From NCBI GenBank assembly GCA_938083405.1, contig CALKCV010000426.1, forward strand, positions 1 through 6,530: a DNA stretch of 6,530 bases. The letters run 5' to 3'. The DNA is from an uncultured Microcoleaceae cyanobacterium. GTDB lineage: Bacteria; Cyanobacteriota; Cyanobacteriia; Cyanobacteriales; Microcoleaceae. Below the pieces are notes generated by a model. It ran no database searches and had not been told where the DNA came from. It was given only the letters and a program-made list of their open reading frames with translations. Made by a program: the position numbers and the translations under genes. Position 1 is the stretch's first letter, and every line of letters starts with the position of its first letter. Shown here piece by piece: positions 1 to 6,122 of the stretch.

Positions 1-11
1 ATTTTTTCTGC

Positions 12-39
12 CAACTAACAACTGACAACTAACAACTAA
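12..39. repeat. Heptanucleotide tandem array 1 (CAACTAA x4)
   Basis: Four consecutive 7-base units are visible: CAACTAA, CAACTGA, CAACTAA, CAACTAA, followed by a partial CA. This is the format of cyanobacterial short tandemly repeated repetitive (STRR) sequences. The reverse complement, TTAGTTG, is a rotation of TTGTTAG, which is a unit of the array downstream of smpB, so the two arrays belong to one family in opposite orientation. No coding role is apparent. Confidence 0.85.
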
Positions 40-49
40 CATGCGTGCG

Positions 50-81
50 GTACGTTTTTGGTTCGCTCATTGGTGACGTAC
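50..81. repeat. Inverted repeat GTACGT / ACGTAC upstream of smpB
   Basis: GTACGT at 50-55 is the exact reverse complement of ACGTAC at 76-81, separated by 20 bases. It lies between heptamer array 1 and the smpB start. It could be a weak hairpin at the end of an upstream transcript, a protein-binding site, or chance; there is no T-run after it. Six base pairs is short, so the call is tentative. Confidence 0.25.
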
Positions 82-94
82 TCCCTTTAATTTG

Positions 95-111
95 AAGTTA
101 AAAGTTAAAAT
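95..111 (+). promoter_or_regulatory. Possible smpB -10 region with AAGTTAA direct repeat
   Basis: AAGTTAA occurs twice back to back (95-101 and 102-108), and a TAAAAT hexamer resembling a sigma-70 -10 box lies at 106-111. No convincing -35 box sits 16-18 bases upstream. If this box is used, the leader before the ATG at 118 would be almost absent. There is also no Shine-Dalgarno sequence before the ATG (the sequence is A-rich). Both the promoter and the leaderless idea are guesses from sequence. Confidence 0.3.
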
Positions 112-117
112 ACAAAT

Positions 118-588
118 ATGAACAAAAAAAACGACGGTAAATACAAAGTCATAGCGGACAATCGCCAAGCTCGCTATCAATACCACATTTTAGAAACCTA
201 CGAAGCTGGTATCGAACTGAAGGGAACGGAGGTAAAATCTATTCGGGCGGGCAAGTGTAATGTTAGGGATTCTTACGCTCTAATTCGGGAGGGGGAAGCT
301 TGGTTGCTTAACCTTCATATTTCTCCTTATCAAGCCGCCAGCGAATTTTTTAATCACGAACCTCGGCGCACTCGCAGACTGCTTTTGCACAAGCAGGAAA
401 TTCGCAAGTTAATCGGTAAGGTGGAACAACAAGGCTTGACTTTAGTGCCTTTGAAGTTGTATTTCAAGCAAGGTCGGGTTAAGGTGGCAATTGCTTTAGC
501 CAAAGGTAAAAAGCTTTACGATAAACGCGAAGATATTAAGAAACGAGACGATAAGCGAGCTATGCAACGGGCAATGAAGCAATATTAA
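118..588 (+). CDS. smpB: SsrA (tmRNA)-binding protein SmpB
   Basis: SmpB binds the tRNA-like domain of tmRNA and delivers it to stalled ribosomes, so that the nascent chain is tagged for proteolysis and the ribosome is released (trans-translation, cytoplasm). The 156-residue product is close to the usual length of about 150-160. The OB-fold core is recognisable: the N-terminal NRQARYQYHILETYEAGIEL segment (15-34), GTEVKSIRAGK (36-46), the basic HEPRRTRRLLLHKQEIRKL stretch (80-98), and the C-terminal tail beginning GKKLYDKRE (130-138), which forms the helix that enters the decoding site. The tail is lysine/arginine-rich and ends normally, so the gene looks intact. ATG 118 gives the standard family N-terminus although no Shine-Dalgarno is visible. 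The receptor gene converges on it from the other strand, 76 bases after its stop. Heptamer arrays in opposite orientations flank it. Identification is secure. Confidence 0.97.
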   Translation: MNKKNDGKYKVIADNRQARYQYHILETYEAGIELKGTEVKSIRAGKCNVRDSYALIREGEAWLLNLHISPYQAASEFFNHEPRRTRRLLLHKQEIRKLIGKVEQQGLTLVPLKLYFKQGRVKVAIALAKGKKLYDKREDIKKRDDKRAMQRAMKQY

Positions 589-595
589 TTGGTAG

Positions 596-616
596 AACAG
601 GCCGACGTCGCCTGTT
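596..616. terminator. Hairpin between convergent smpB and receptor genes
   Basis: AACAGGC (596-602) pairs perfectly with GCCTGTT (610-616) around a 7-base loop that is mostly the palindrome GACGTC. It starts 8 bases after the smpB stop codon, where a terminator is expected, and being symmetrical it could also serve the convergent receptor gene. There is no clean T-run on either side, so it is not a classical intrinsic terminator; it may instead protect the mRNA 3' end. Confidence 0.45.
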
Positions 617-626
617 ATCCGAAACG

Positions 627-673
627 TTGTTAATTGTTAGTTGTTAATTGTTAATTGTCAATTGTTAATTGTT
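627..673. repeat. Heptanucleotide tandem array 2 (TTGTTAA, 6.7 units)
   Basis: Units in order are TTGTTAA, TTGTTAG, TTGTTAA, TTGTTAA, TTGTCAA, TTGTTAA and a partial TTGTT. This is an STRR-type array of the same family as array 1 but inverted relative to it. Its last nine bases encode the final two codons (Asn-Asn) and the TAA stop of the minus-strand receptor gene, so the array forms the end of that coding sequence. Confidence 0.9.
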
Positions 674-2308
674 GCCTCTTCGCTCGATCGCTTTCATAGC
701 CTCCACTACCTGCCGGACTGCCGCTGCTTGTTGCCCTGCGCCCCGGGCAACTTGTTTGTTAAAAATAGCTATCCGATCGATGGCCTCTGCCACTCCCTTA
801 AAAGCTTCTGTGGTCTCCCGAGCGGTCCTAGCACCAAGATCGACTTTAGTCAACCCCTCATCGGTAGCGATCGCCACCGAGCTAGTCGCCCCCTGAATAT
901 CGGCAACCAAAGCATTAATATTCTCAGCGGAAGCCTTGCTCTGGTCTGCCAATTTTCTAATTTCGCCAGCCACTACCCCAAAACCCTTACCTGGCTCCCC
1001 CGCGCGCACCGCTTCGAGGGCTGCATTTAAAGCCAACATATTCGTTTGAGCGGCTAAATCGCTGACCGATCTGGCTATATCGGCGATTTTCGCGACGAGT
1101 TCCTGAATTTCTTGAGTTTGAGTGGCGATCGCTCGAACCTTTTCTTGTAGGGCATTAATTTCGAGAACAGTTCGTTCCACAGCTTGAGTTCCGCCGGAGG
1201 ATAAACCAAGGATATGATGGGCATGGCTATCGGCCACAGCAGCTTGTTGCGCGCTAGATTGCGAAGATGTTTCCAACTGGTTCATAGTGCTGGTAACTTC
1301 TGTAACCGCGTCGCTCAAATCCGAGGCCAGGCGTTCCTGTTGTAGCAATTGTTCTTGTCGTTCGGCTAGAGCGTATTGCAGTGCTTTCTGAGCTTCGCGG
1401 CGCAGGAGATCGATTTTATTGAGGAAACGAGCGTTCCACCAGATGGCAATAGAAAAACTGATGACATTCAAGATGCCGAAGAGGGAAATTCCCATCTCTT
1501 CGGTATAAACTTGCTCTCGATAGCCGATTAACATAAACCAGCAAATAAAAGGGGGCAGAAACAGGGCAAAGGGAGATAAACGCCGAGCCAAGAGACCGCC
1601 GGCATAACTGCTGCTAAGGGGAGCCATGACTCCAAACTCCGCTGTAGCAAACAAAATTCCCGCGCTCCACAAAATAAAGGCAATGGCAGTATGCAACGCC
1701 ATGGCTGTAAAAGAGGGATCGAGCAGATAAAAATAGGCGTTGCCATAGACGTAGCCGAAGAAACCGAGCAGCGCAATTAAAAAAGCGGCTATAGTAACCA
1801 ACTGGGAAAGGAGATATTGCGGACGCGGGAGACACAATAATAGTTGAGCGACAGCCAACAGGAGAAAACTGAAGGCGCTATTCGGAGCCATGCGACCGGG
1901 GGCTGCGGTAGCAAAGGCATCGATATTTTCTTTAAATAGCAATTGGTCGATGCCAAAATCGACCGGGAAGCCGTATTGTATTAAAGTTAATAAACCAATA
2001 AGTAAGGCAATACTAGCGGCAATAGCAGAATATAAAAGAAAAGGCTTGGAGGAATCTCTCGTTTCCTCTAGATGCCGCAGCCAACACCAGAGGGAAGCAC
2101 CACCAAGAATAAAGCTTAAAGCCGTATTAGCTTTCATGGTCACTAACCCCGGCACTACGCTTCCCGGCAGAGCAATATTCAGCATCCAACCCAGGATTAC
2201 CATAAAACCTACGATCGAAACAGCGATCGCGATCGCTCTGGCTCTGGCTATGGAGTTAATGGTTCCTTTTTCGCTATAAGGTTGTTGGGAAGGTCGATCG
2301 TATGTCAT
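665..2308 (-). CDS. Multi-pass membrane methyl-accepting chemotaxis-type receptor, C-terminally shortened
   Basis: The 547-residue product has an N-terminal membrane half and a cytoplasmic signalling half. About eight hydrophobic helices are seen (roughly 24-46, 60-78, 90-112, 141-160, 165-188, 200-222, 244-263, 273-293). Three share a pattern of Met, small residues, Ala and Phe-Leu/Ile-Leu: KANTALSFIL (59-68), APNSAFSFLL (141-150) and ALHTAIAFIL (204-213), which suggests an internally repeated sensor unit. No periplasmic Cache/PAS domain or HAMP is recognisable. A charged, glutamine-rich helix (about 297-335) leads into an MCP signalling domain with the conserved hairpin tip, AAQTNMLALNAALEAVRAGE (419-438) then GKGFGVVAGEIRKLADQS (440-457). 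This tip contacts CheA/CheW in the family. The protein stops at residue 547 with Asn-Asn-stop supplied by heptamer repeats, about 30 residues earlier than I recall for cyanobacterial relatives. ATG 2308 precedes a basic segment and the first helix. No chemotaxis genes are adjacent; the ligand is unknown. Confidence 0.88.
   Translation of the reverse strand: MTYDRPSQQPYSEKGTINSIARARAIAIAVSIVGFMVILGWMLNIALPGSVVPGLVTMKANTALSFILGGASLWCWLRHLEETRDSSKPFLLYSAIAASIALLIGLLTLIQYGFPVDFGIDQLLFKENIDAFATAAPGRMAPNSAFSFLLLAVAQLLLCLPRPQYLLSQLVTIAAFLIALLGFFGYVYGNAYFYLLDPSFTAMALHTAIAFILWSAGILFATAEFGVMAPLSSSYAGGLLARRLSPFALFLPPFICWFMLIGYREQVYTEEMGISLFGILNVISFSIAIWWNARFLNKIDLLRREAQKALQYALAERQEQLLQQERLASDLSDAVTEVTSTMNQLETSSQSSAQQAAVADSHAHHILGLSSGGTQAVERTVLEINALQEKVRAIATQTQEIQELVAKIADIARSVSDLAAQTNMLALNAALEAVRAGEPGKGFGVVAGEIRKLADQSKASAENINALVADIQGATSSVAIATDEGLTKVDLGARTARETTEAFKGVAEAIDRIAIFNKQVARGAGQQAAAVRQVVEAMKAIERRGNN
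2223..2236. repeat. Two overlapping HIP1 octamers (GCGATCGC)
   Basis: GCGATCGC occurs at 2223-2230 and again at 2229-2236, sharing two bases, inside the 5' part of the receptor gene. Single copies lie at 867, 1125, 2571, 3428, 4466 and 5881. HIP1 is a highly over-represented palindrome in many cyanobacterial genomes, and this density is the main taxonomic signal of the window. Confidence 0.9.
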
Positions 2309-2480
2309 GGCTTGCCACTGTTCTATAGTTTATTTTAATTTAAAGCTACTCGGTGAATCTGGAGAATCTAAATTCCAGAAAAAGTAAGTAGTTGTTCCAA
2401 ATAATTTGAACAAAAATTCCCCTGCGGATGGCGCTTGTATTAACGCTCAAGGAGCCACTAGAACGAGGATCGTCCGACAA

Positions 2481-2515
2481 TTATTAATAATTAATTATTA
2501 ATTATTAATTATTAA
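2481..2515. repeat. Heptanucleotide tandem array 3 (TTATTAA x5)
   Basis: Units are TTATTAA, TAATTAA, TTATTAA, TTATTAA, TTATTAA. The unit differs from the TTGTTAA of array 2 by one G-to-A change, so it may be a diverged member of the same family. It is entirely A+T and sits mid-way in the divergent intergenic region, where it could ease strand opening or simply be tolerated repeat DNA. Confidence 0.8.
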
Positions 2516-2579
2516 TCGTACTCATAACGAGTTTAATTCTTTCAAATAGGTTAAGAATAAAGAAGACCGAGCGATCGCT

Positions 2580-2613
2580 CTGGGGACTTTTAAAAAGATA
2601 AAATGCACCCCAG
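2580..2613 (+). promoter_or_regulatory. Candidate promoter/operator of the GH116-TPR operon
   Basis: CTGGGG (2580-2585) and CCCCAG (2608-2613) form a perfect 6-base inverted repeat with 22 bases between. Inside lie a CTTTT-AAAAAG segment (2587-2597) and a TAAAAT -10-like hexamer (2599-2604). A promoter here would give a leader of roughly 55 bases before ATG 2666. No good -35 box is seen; the expected position falls near the HIP1 copy. The arrangement would suit repressor or activator control, but it is read from pattern alone. Confidence 0.35.
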
Positions 2614-2665
2614 GTATCTCAGAAGCAAAAGGTACCAACTAACCGACTGAGTTAAAATATTGTCC

Positions 2666-5122
2666 ATGAACAAACAGAGTCCCACCCATGATATCCCCCC
2701 CCACGTCTGGGAGCGTCCCATCGGCCTCCATTGGGAGCGACCCTACACCGTCCGCTATGCCAGCAATCTCGACGATGGCCCTTGGCACGGCGTCCCGTTG
2801 GGGGGTTTTGGCGCAGGCTGCATTGGCCGCTCGCCCAGAGGAGACTTTAACCTCTGGCATCTCGATAGCGGCGAGCATATCTTCCAAAATTTGCCCGCCT
2901 GTCAGTTTAGCATCTTCGAAGAAGCAAATGGCCTCCGACAAACCTACGCCCTTTCTACGGAACCTCCCACGGATGGCACCCTCTCTAGTTGGAAATGGTA
3001 TCCCAAGAGCAGCGATCGTAGCACCGGCACCTATAGCGCTCTCTACCCGCGCAGTTGGTTTGTCTATGAAAACGTCTTTCGTTCCCAGTTAAGCTGCGAG
3101 CAGTTTTCCCCCATCTGGGCGGGCAACTATCAAGAAAGCAGTTACCCCCTGGCAATTTTTGAATGGATCGCCCACAACCCCACGGACGCTCCCATTACTC
3201 TTAATATCATGCTGACCTGGGAAAATATTATGGGTTGGTTTACTAATTCCGTCAAAACTCCGAAGGTGGAAGTGCGAGACGATGGCACTCCGGTTTACGA
3301 ATACAAACCCCGTTGGGGAGAAAGCGGGGGCAATTTTAATCGTTTGGTCAATGACTACCACCGCACCGGCATCGTCATGTCCCAGTTGCGTCTGGGAGAT
3401 GAGGTAAACCAGGGGGAGGGGCAAATGGCGATCGCTACTTTCAGCAATGCGGCGGTAGAAGTCAGCTACAACACTCGCTGGAACCCCGCAGGTAACGGCG
3501 AGAATATCTGGGAATATTTCTCCCGTTCCGGCATTCTTCTAGACCAGCAAGACGAAACCCCCGCCAGCGAAGGGGAGCGAATAGGTGCGGCTCTCTCGGT
3601 TCGCTTCACCCTGCGACCGGGTAAGACTCGCAAAATTCCTTTTTTCCTCGCCTGGGATCTGCCGGTAGTGGAGTTCGCAGAAGGAGTTTGGTATTATCGT
3701 CGCTATACGGATTTTTACGGTCGCAACGCTCAGAACGTCTGGTCTATGGTAAGAACGGCGATGAAGCATTACGATACCTGGCGCGAGAACGTTAAGGCTT
3801 GGCAAGAACCAATTTTGCAGCGGGAAGATTTGCCCGGTTGGTTTAAGATGGCTTTGTTTAACGAGCTTTACGACCTTACCAGCGGCGGTACTCTCTGGAG
3901 TGCTGGGGACGAACGAGACCCGAAGGGGCAGTTTGCGGTTTTGGAATGTCTGGATTATCGCTGGTACGAGAGTTTGGACGTGCGGTTGTACGGTTCTTTT
4001 GCTTTGTTGATGTTGTGGCCGGAGTTGGAAAAGTCGGTGTTATTGGCTTTTGCTAGGGCGATCTCTGCGGCGGACGATACTCCTCGGGTTATCGGTTACG
4101 ATCGCTCTTCGGCCGCGAGGAAAGTTGCGGGGGCAACTCCCCACGATCTGGGGGCGCCCAACGAGCATCCCTGGGAGATGACTAATTATACGAGCTATCA
4201 AGATTGCAATCTGTGGAAGGATTTGCCTAGCGATTTTGTGTTGCTGGTTTATCGGGATTTTCTTTTGACTGGGGCTGAGGATTTTGAGTTTTTATGGGAT
4301 TGTTGGCCGGCGGTGGTGGAGACTTTGGATTATTTGAAGGGTTTCGATCTGGATGGGGATGGCATTCCCGAAAATTCGGGGGCTCCAGACCAGACTTTTG
4401 ATGATTGGAAGATGCGGGGGGTGAGTGCTTATTGTGGGGGTTTGTGGTTGGCTGCTTTGTCGGCGGCGATCGCTATTGGTAAGGTTCTGATGGAGAATCC
4501 GAGGCAAAAGCCTTTTTATCCGGCTGAGGATGCGCGGTTGGATGATGATGCTACCAGTACGACTGAAGGGATCGGCGATCGAATTGCTGCTTATGAAGGT
4601 TGGTTGGAATCTGGCTTGCCGGTTTACCAGGAGAAACTCTGGAACGGAGAATATTACAATCTCGATAGCGAAAGCGGTTCTCGGGTAGTTATGGCGGATC
4701 AACTTTGCGGTCAGTTTTATTCTCGGTTGTTAGATTTGCCCGATATCGTACCGCCAGAACGAGCTTTGTCTGCTGTAAAAACTGTTTATAATGCTTGTTT
4801 TCAAAACTTCTACGATGGCAAGTTTGGTGCGGCTAATGGTTTGCTGCCCGATGGCTCTCCTGCTAATATTAAAGATACCCATCCTTTGGAGGTTTGGATT
4901 GGGATTAATTTTGGTTTGGCGGCTTTTATGGTGCAAGTGGGAATGAAGGAAGAAGGGTTCGAGCTTGCTGGGGCTGCGGTGGCACAAGTTTACGAAAATG
5001 GTTTGCAGTTTAGAACTCCAGAAGCGATTACGGCTACCGGTACTTTCCGGGCGAGCCATTATTTGAGAGCGATGGCAATTTGGGCAATTTATTTGTCAAT
5101 AAATGGGAACAAATCAAGGTGA
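2666..5122 (+). CDS. GH116 family (GBA2-like) beta-glucosidase
   Basis: An 818-residue retaining beta-glycosidase related to human non-lysosomal glucosylceramidase GBA2 and to bacterial/archaeal GH116 beta-glucosidases. The N-terminal beta-sandwich domain (about 40-340) begins with GVPLGGFGAGCIGRSPRGDF (42-61); the catalytic (alpha/alpha)6 domain spans about 385-812. Counting from ATG 2666, the likely nucleophile is Glu427 in VLEC and the acid/base is Asp579 in DQTFD. Supporting substrate residues are Asp438, His493-Asp494 (PHDLG), Thr577, and Glu786 with Arg795 (EAITATGTFR). Spacings Glu427-Asp438 (11), Glu427-His493 (66) and Glu427-Asp579 (152) match those I recall for TxGH116 (E441, D452, H507, D593). 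DLDGDG (561-566) looks like a Ca-binding loop. A hydrophilic insertion (about 608-638) follows the acid/base motif. No signal peptide or membrane segment, so cytoplasmic. A TTG at 2660 is in frame, but ATG 2666 is the likelier start; no strong Shine-Dalgarno is seen. The natural substrate is unknown; a glucosylated lipid or beta-glucoside is plausible. Confidence 0.95.
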   Translation: MNKQSPTHDIPPHVWERPIGLHWERPYTVRYASNLDDGPWHGVPLGGFGAGCIGRSPRGDFNLWHLDSGEHIFQNLPACQFSIFEEANGLRQTYALSTEPPTDGTLSSWKWYPKSSDRSTGTYSALYPRSWFVYENVFRSQLSCEQFSPIWAGNYQESSYPLAIFEWIAHNPTDAPITLNIMLTWENIMGWFTNSVKTPKVEVRDDGTPVYEYKPRWGESGGNFNRLVNDYHRTGIVMSQLRLGDEVNQGEGQMAIATFSNAAVEVSYNTRWNPAGNGENIWEYFSRSGILLDQQDETPASEGERIGAALSVRFTLRPGKTRKIPFFLAWDLPVVEFAEGVWYYRRYTDFYGRNAQNVWSMVRTAMKHYDTWRENVKAWQEPILQREDLPGWFKMALFNELYDLTSGGTLWSAGDERDPKGQFAVLECLDYRWYESLDVRLYGSFALLMLWPELEKSVLLAFARAISAADDTPRVIGYDRSSAARKVAGATPHDLGAPNEHPWEMTNYTSYQDCNLWKDLPSDFVLLVYRDFLLTGAEDFEFLWDCWPAVVETLDYLKGFDLDGDGIPENSGAPDQTFDDWKMRGVSAYCGGLWLAALSAAIAIGKVLMENPRQKPFYPAEDARLDDDATSTTEGIGDRIAAYEGWLESGLPVYQEKLWNGEYYNLDSESGSRVVMADQLCGQFYSRLLDLPDIVPPERALSAVKTVYNACFQNFYDGKFGAANGLLPDGSPANIKDTHPLEVWIGINFGLAAFMVQVGMKEEGFELAGAAVAQVYENGLQFRTPEAITATGTFRASHYLRAMAIWAIYLSINGNKSR
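5116..5121 (+). promoter_or_regulatory. Shine-Dalgarno of the TPR gene, overlapping the GH116 stop codon
   Basis: AAGGTG lies 6 bases before ATG 5128 and contains the first two bases of the GH116 TGA stop (5120-5122). This decides the TPR start: ATG 5128 has a ribosome site at normal spacing, whereas ATG 5080 lies inside GH116 and would add 16 residues with no TPR character. A ribosome terminating on GH116 would be placed directly on this site, which suggests translational coupling. Confidence 0.7.
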
Positions 5123-5127
5123 ATATC

Positions 5128-6075
5128 ATGCAGGAAAGTGTCTCTAAAACCATTAAACCTGATGACAATCGTGCTTGGTATAATTTGGGAGTTTCTCTGA
5201 ACGATGCGGGGCGATATAAAGAGGCCGTGCTTGCTTTTGAGAAGGCTATTAAGGTTAAACCAGATTATTACCAAGCTTGGAATTATTTAGCTCACGTCCA
5301 GAAACATTTGGGAAGATATTGGGACGCTTTAACTGCTGTGGATCGCTGCCTGGAAATCAATCCCGATTTTTATCAAAATTGGTACAATCGCGGCAATATT
5401 TTGAATAATTTAGAGCGATATCGGGAGGCGGTTAGTTCTTTTGAAAAAGCTTTGGAAATCAAACCGGATTTATATCAAGCTTGGTATAATGCGGGTAATG
5501 CTTTGAGCAATTGGGGGCGGTATAAGGAGGCGATCGAGCGTTACGATAAAGCCATAGAACTTAAGCCAGATTTATCTAAGGCTTGGTACAACCGAGGGAA
5601 GGGATTGTTTGAATTGGGAAGATATGAGGAGGCTTTGGCTTCTTTTGATAAGGCGATCGAGATAGAACCGGATTATTATGCTGCTTGGAACGATCGGGGT
5701 AAGGTGTTGTTCGATCTGGGAGATTTACAAGGAGAAATTGCTTGTTACGAACGGGCGATCGATCTTAAGGAGGATTATGCGGAGGCTTGGAATAATTTGG
5801 GAAAAGCGGTGTTTAATTTGGGGGTTTGGTACGACGCAATACCTTGTTTTGATAAGGCTATAGAATACGAACCGGATTATGCGATCGCTTATTATAATAA
5901 GGCTCGCTGTTATGCCTCCAGAGAGGAAGTCGATCTTGCCCTAGACAATTTAAAGAAAGCTATTACTTTGGATGGAAAAGTTTGTAGAGAAAAAGCTAAA
6001 GCCGATGCGGAATTTAATAGTATGAGAACCCAAGAAATATTTATGCTTTTGATTAACGATGATGATTTTTTTTGA
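5128..6075 (+). CDS. Eight-repeat TPR protein coupled to GH116
   Basis: The 315-residue product is almost entirely tetratricopeptide repeats, which form right-handed superhelical scaffolds for protein binding. After a 13-residue N-terminus, eight consecutive units of exactly 34 residues run from 14 to 285 with no spacer, each close to the consensus AWYNLG...GRY.EA...F.KAI...PDY. Repeats 1-7 have Trp at TPR position 4; repeat 8 has Tyr and is the most diverged. The 30-residue tail (286-315) has the pattern ADAEFNSMRTQEIFMLL, resembling the helix that often caps such arrays, and ends in an acidic-aromatic NDDDFF. There is no signal peptide or enzymatic domain, so a cytoplasmic adaptor is expected. 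Five bases separate it from the GH116 stop, with the ribosome site overlapping that stop, so the two are very probably co-expressed; a direct partnership is an inference. An upstream ATG at 5080 would overlap GH116 by 43 bases and is less likely. Confidence 0.92.
   Translation: MQESVSKTIKPDDNRAWYNLGVSLNDAGRYKEAVLAFEKAIKVKPDYYQAWNYLAHVQKHLGRYWDALTAVDRCLEINPDFYQNWYNRGNILNNLERYREAVSSFEKALEIKPDLYQAWYNAGNALSNWGRYKEAIERYDKAIELKPDLSKAWYNRGKGLFELGRYEEALASFDKAIEIEPDYYAAWNDRGKVLFDLGDLQGEIACYERAIDLKEDYAEAWNNLGKAVFNLGVWYDAIPCFDKAIEYEPDYAIAYYNKARCYASREEVDLALDNLKKAITLDGKVCREKAKADAEFNSMRTQEIFMLLINDDDFF
5167..5982 (+). repeat. Eight tandem 102-bp units encoding TPRs
   Basis: Each 102-base unit encodes one 34-residue TPR. 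The third, fourth and fifth units share the most protein sequence (for example AWYN.G and GRY.EA in both 4 and 5), but at DNA level the copies are clearly diverged. There is no sign of a very recent duplication, and the phase is kept perfectly across all eight. Confidence 0.85.
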
Positions 6076-6122
6076 GAAGGTATAGAATTCTGAAAAAAGC
6101 TTAAATTATTTAACGAACTGCA

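Larger units (their letters stand above)
2309..2665. other. Divergent intergenic region, no gene seen
   Basis: This 357-base region separates the divergent receptor and GH116 genes and must carry both promoters. No credible small ORF was found. On the receptor side there is an imperfect inverted repeat, TCTGGA (2358-2363) with TCCAGA (2374-2379), and an 11-base palindrome, CAAATAATTTG (2398-2408); either could be an operator but neither is proven. Further right are heptamer array 3 (2481-2515), a HIP1 copy (2571-2578) and a promoter-like region with an inverted repeat (2580-2613). No convincing Shine-Dalgarno precedes either start codon. Confidence 0.6.

Noticed and set aside
12..41. Repeat array as a possible CRISPR
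   Set aside because: Units are 7 bases and contiguous with no spacers, and no cas genes are present; this is a simple heptamer array.
641..1030. 129-codon plus-strand ORF opposite the end of the receptor gene
   Set aside because: It is antisense to the conserved MCP signalling domain, begins inside the heptamer array and shows no recognisable protein pattern.
1890..2279. 129-codon plus-strand ORF opposite the receptor membrane domain
   Set aside because: It is a mirror of the hydrophobic receptor helices on the other strand, with no ribosome site or family signature.
2660..2665. TTG start six bases before ATG 2666 for GH116
   Set aside because: It is in frame but adds only two residues, and ATG is the preferred start; no ribosome site favours the TTG.
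2688..3092. 134-codon plus-strand ORF in another frame at the start of GH116
   Set aside because: It overlaps the highly conserved GVPLGGFGAG region of GH116 and has no independent start signal.
4292..4702. 136-codon minus-strand ORF inside the GH116 gene
   Set aside because: It lies opposite the conserved acid/base segment of GH116, and its composition is explained by the complement of that G/T-rich coding strand.
5167..5982. 102-base tandem repeats as a mobile or recombination element
   Set aside because: The period is that of the 34-residue TPR and the frame is kept throughout; the repeats are protein-coding, not an insertion.
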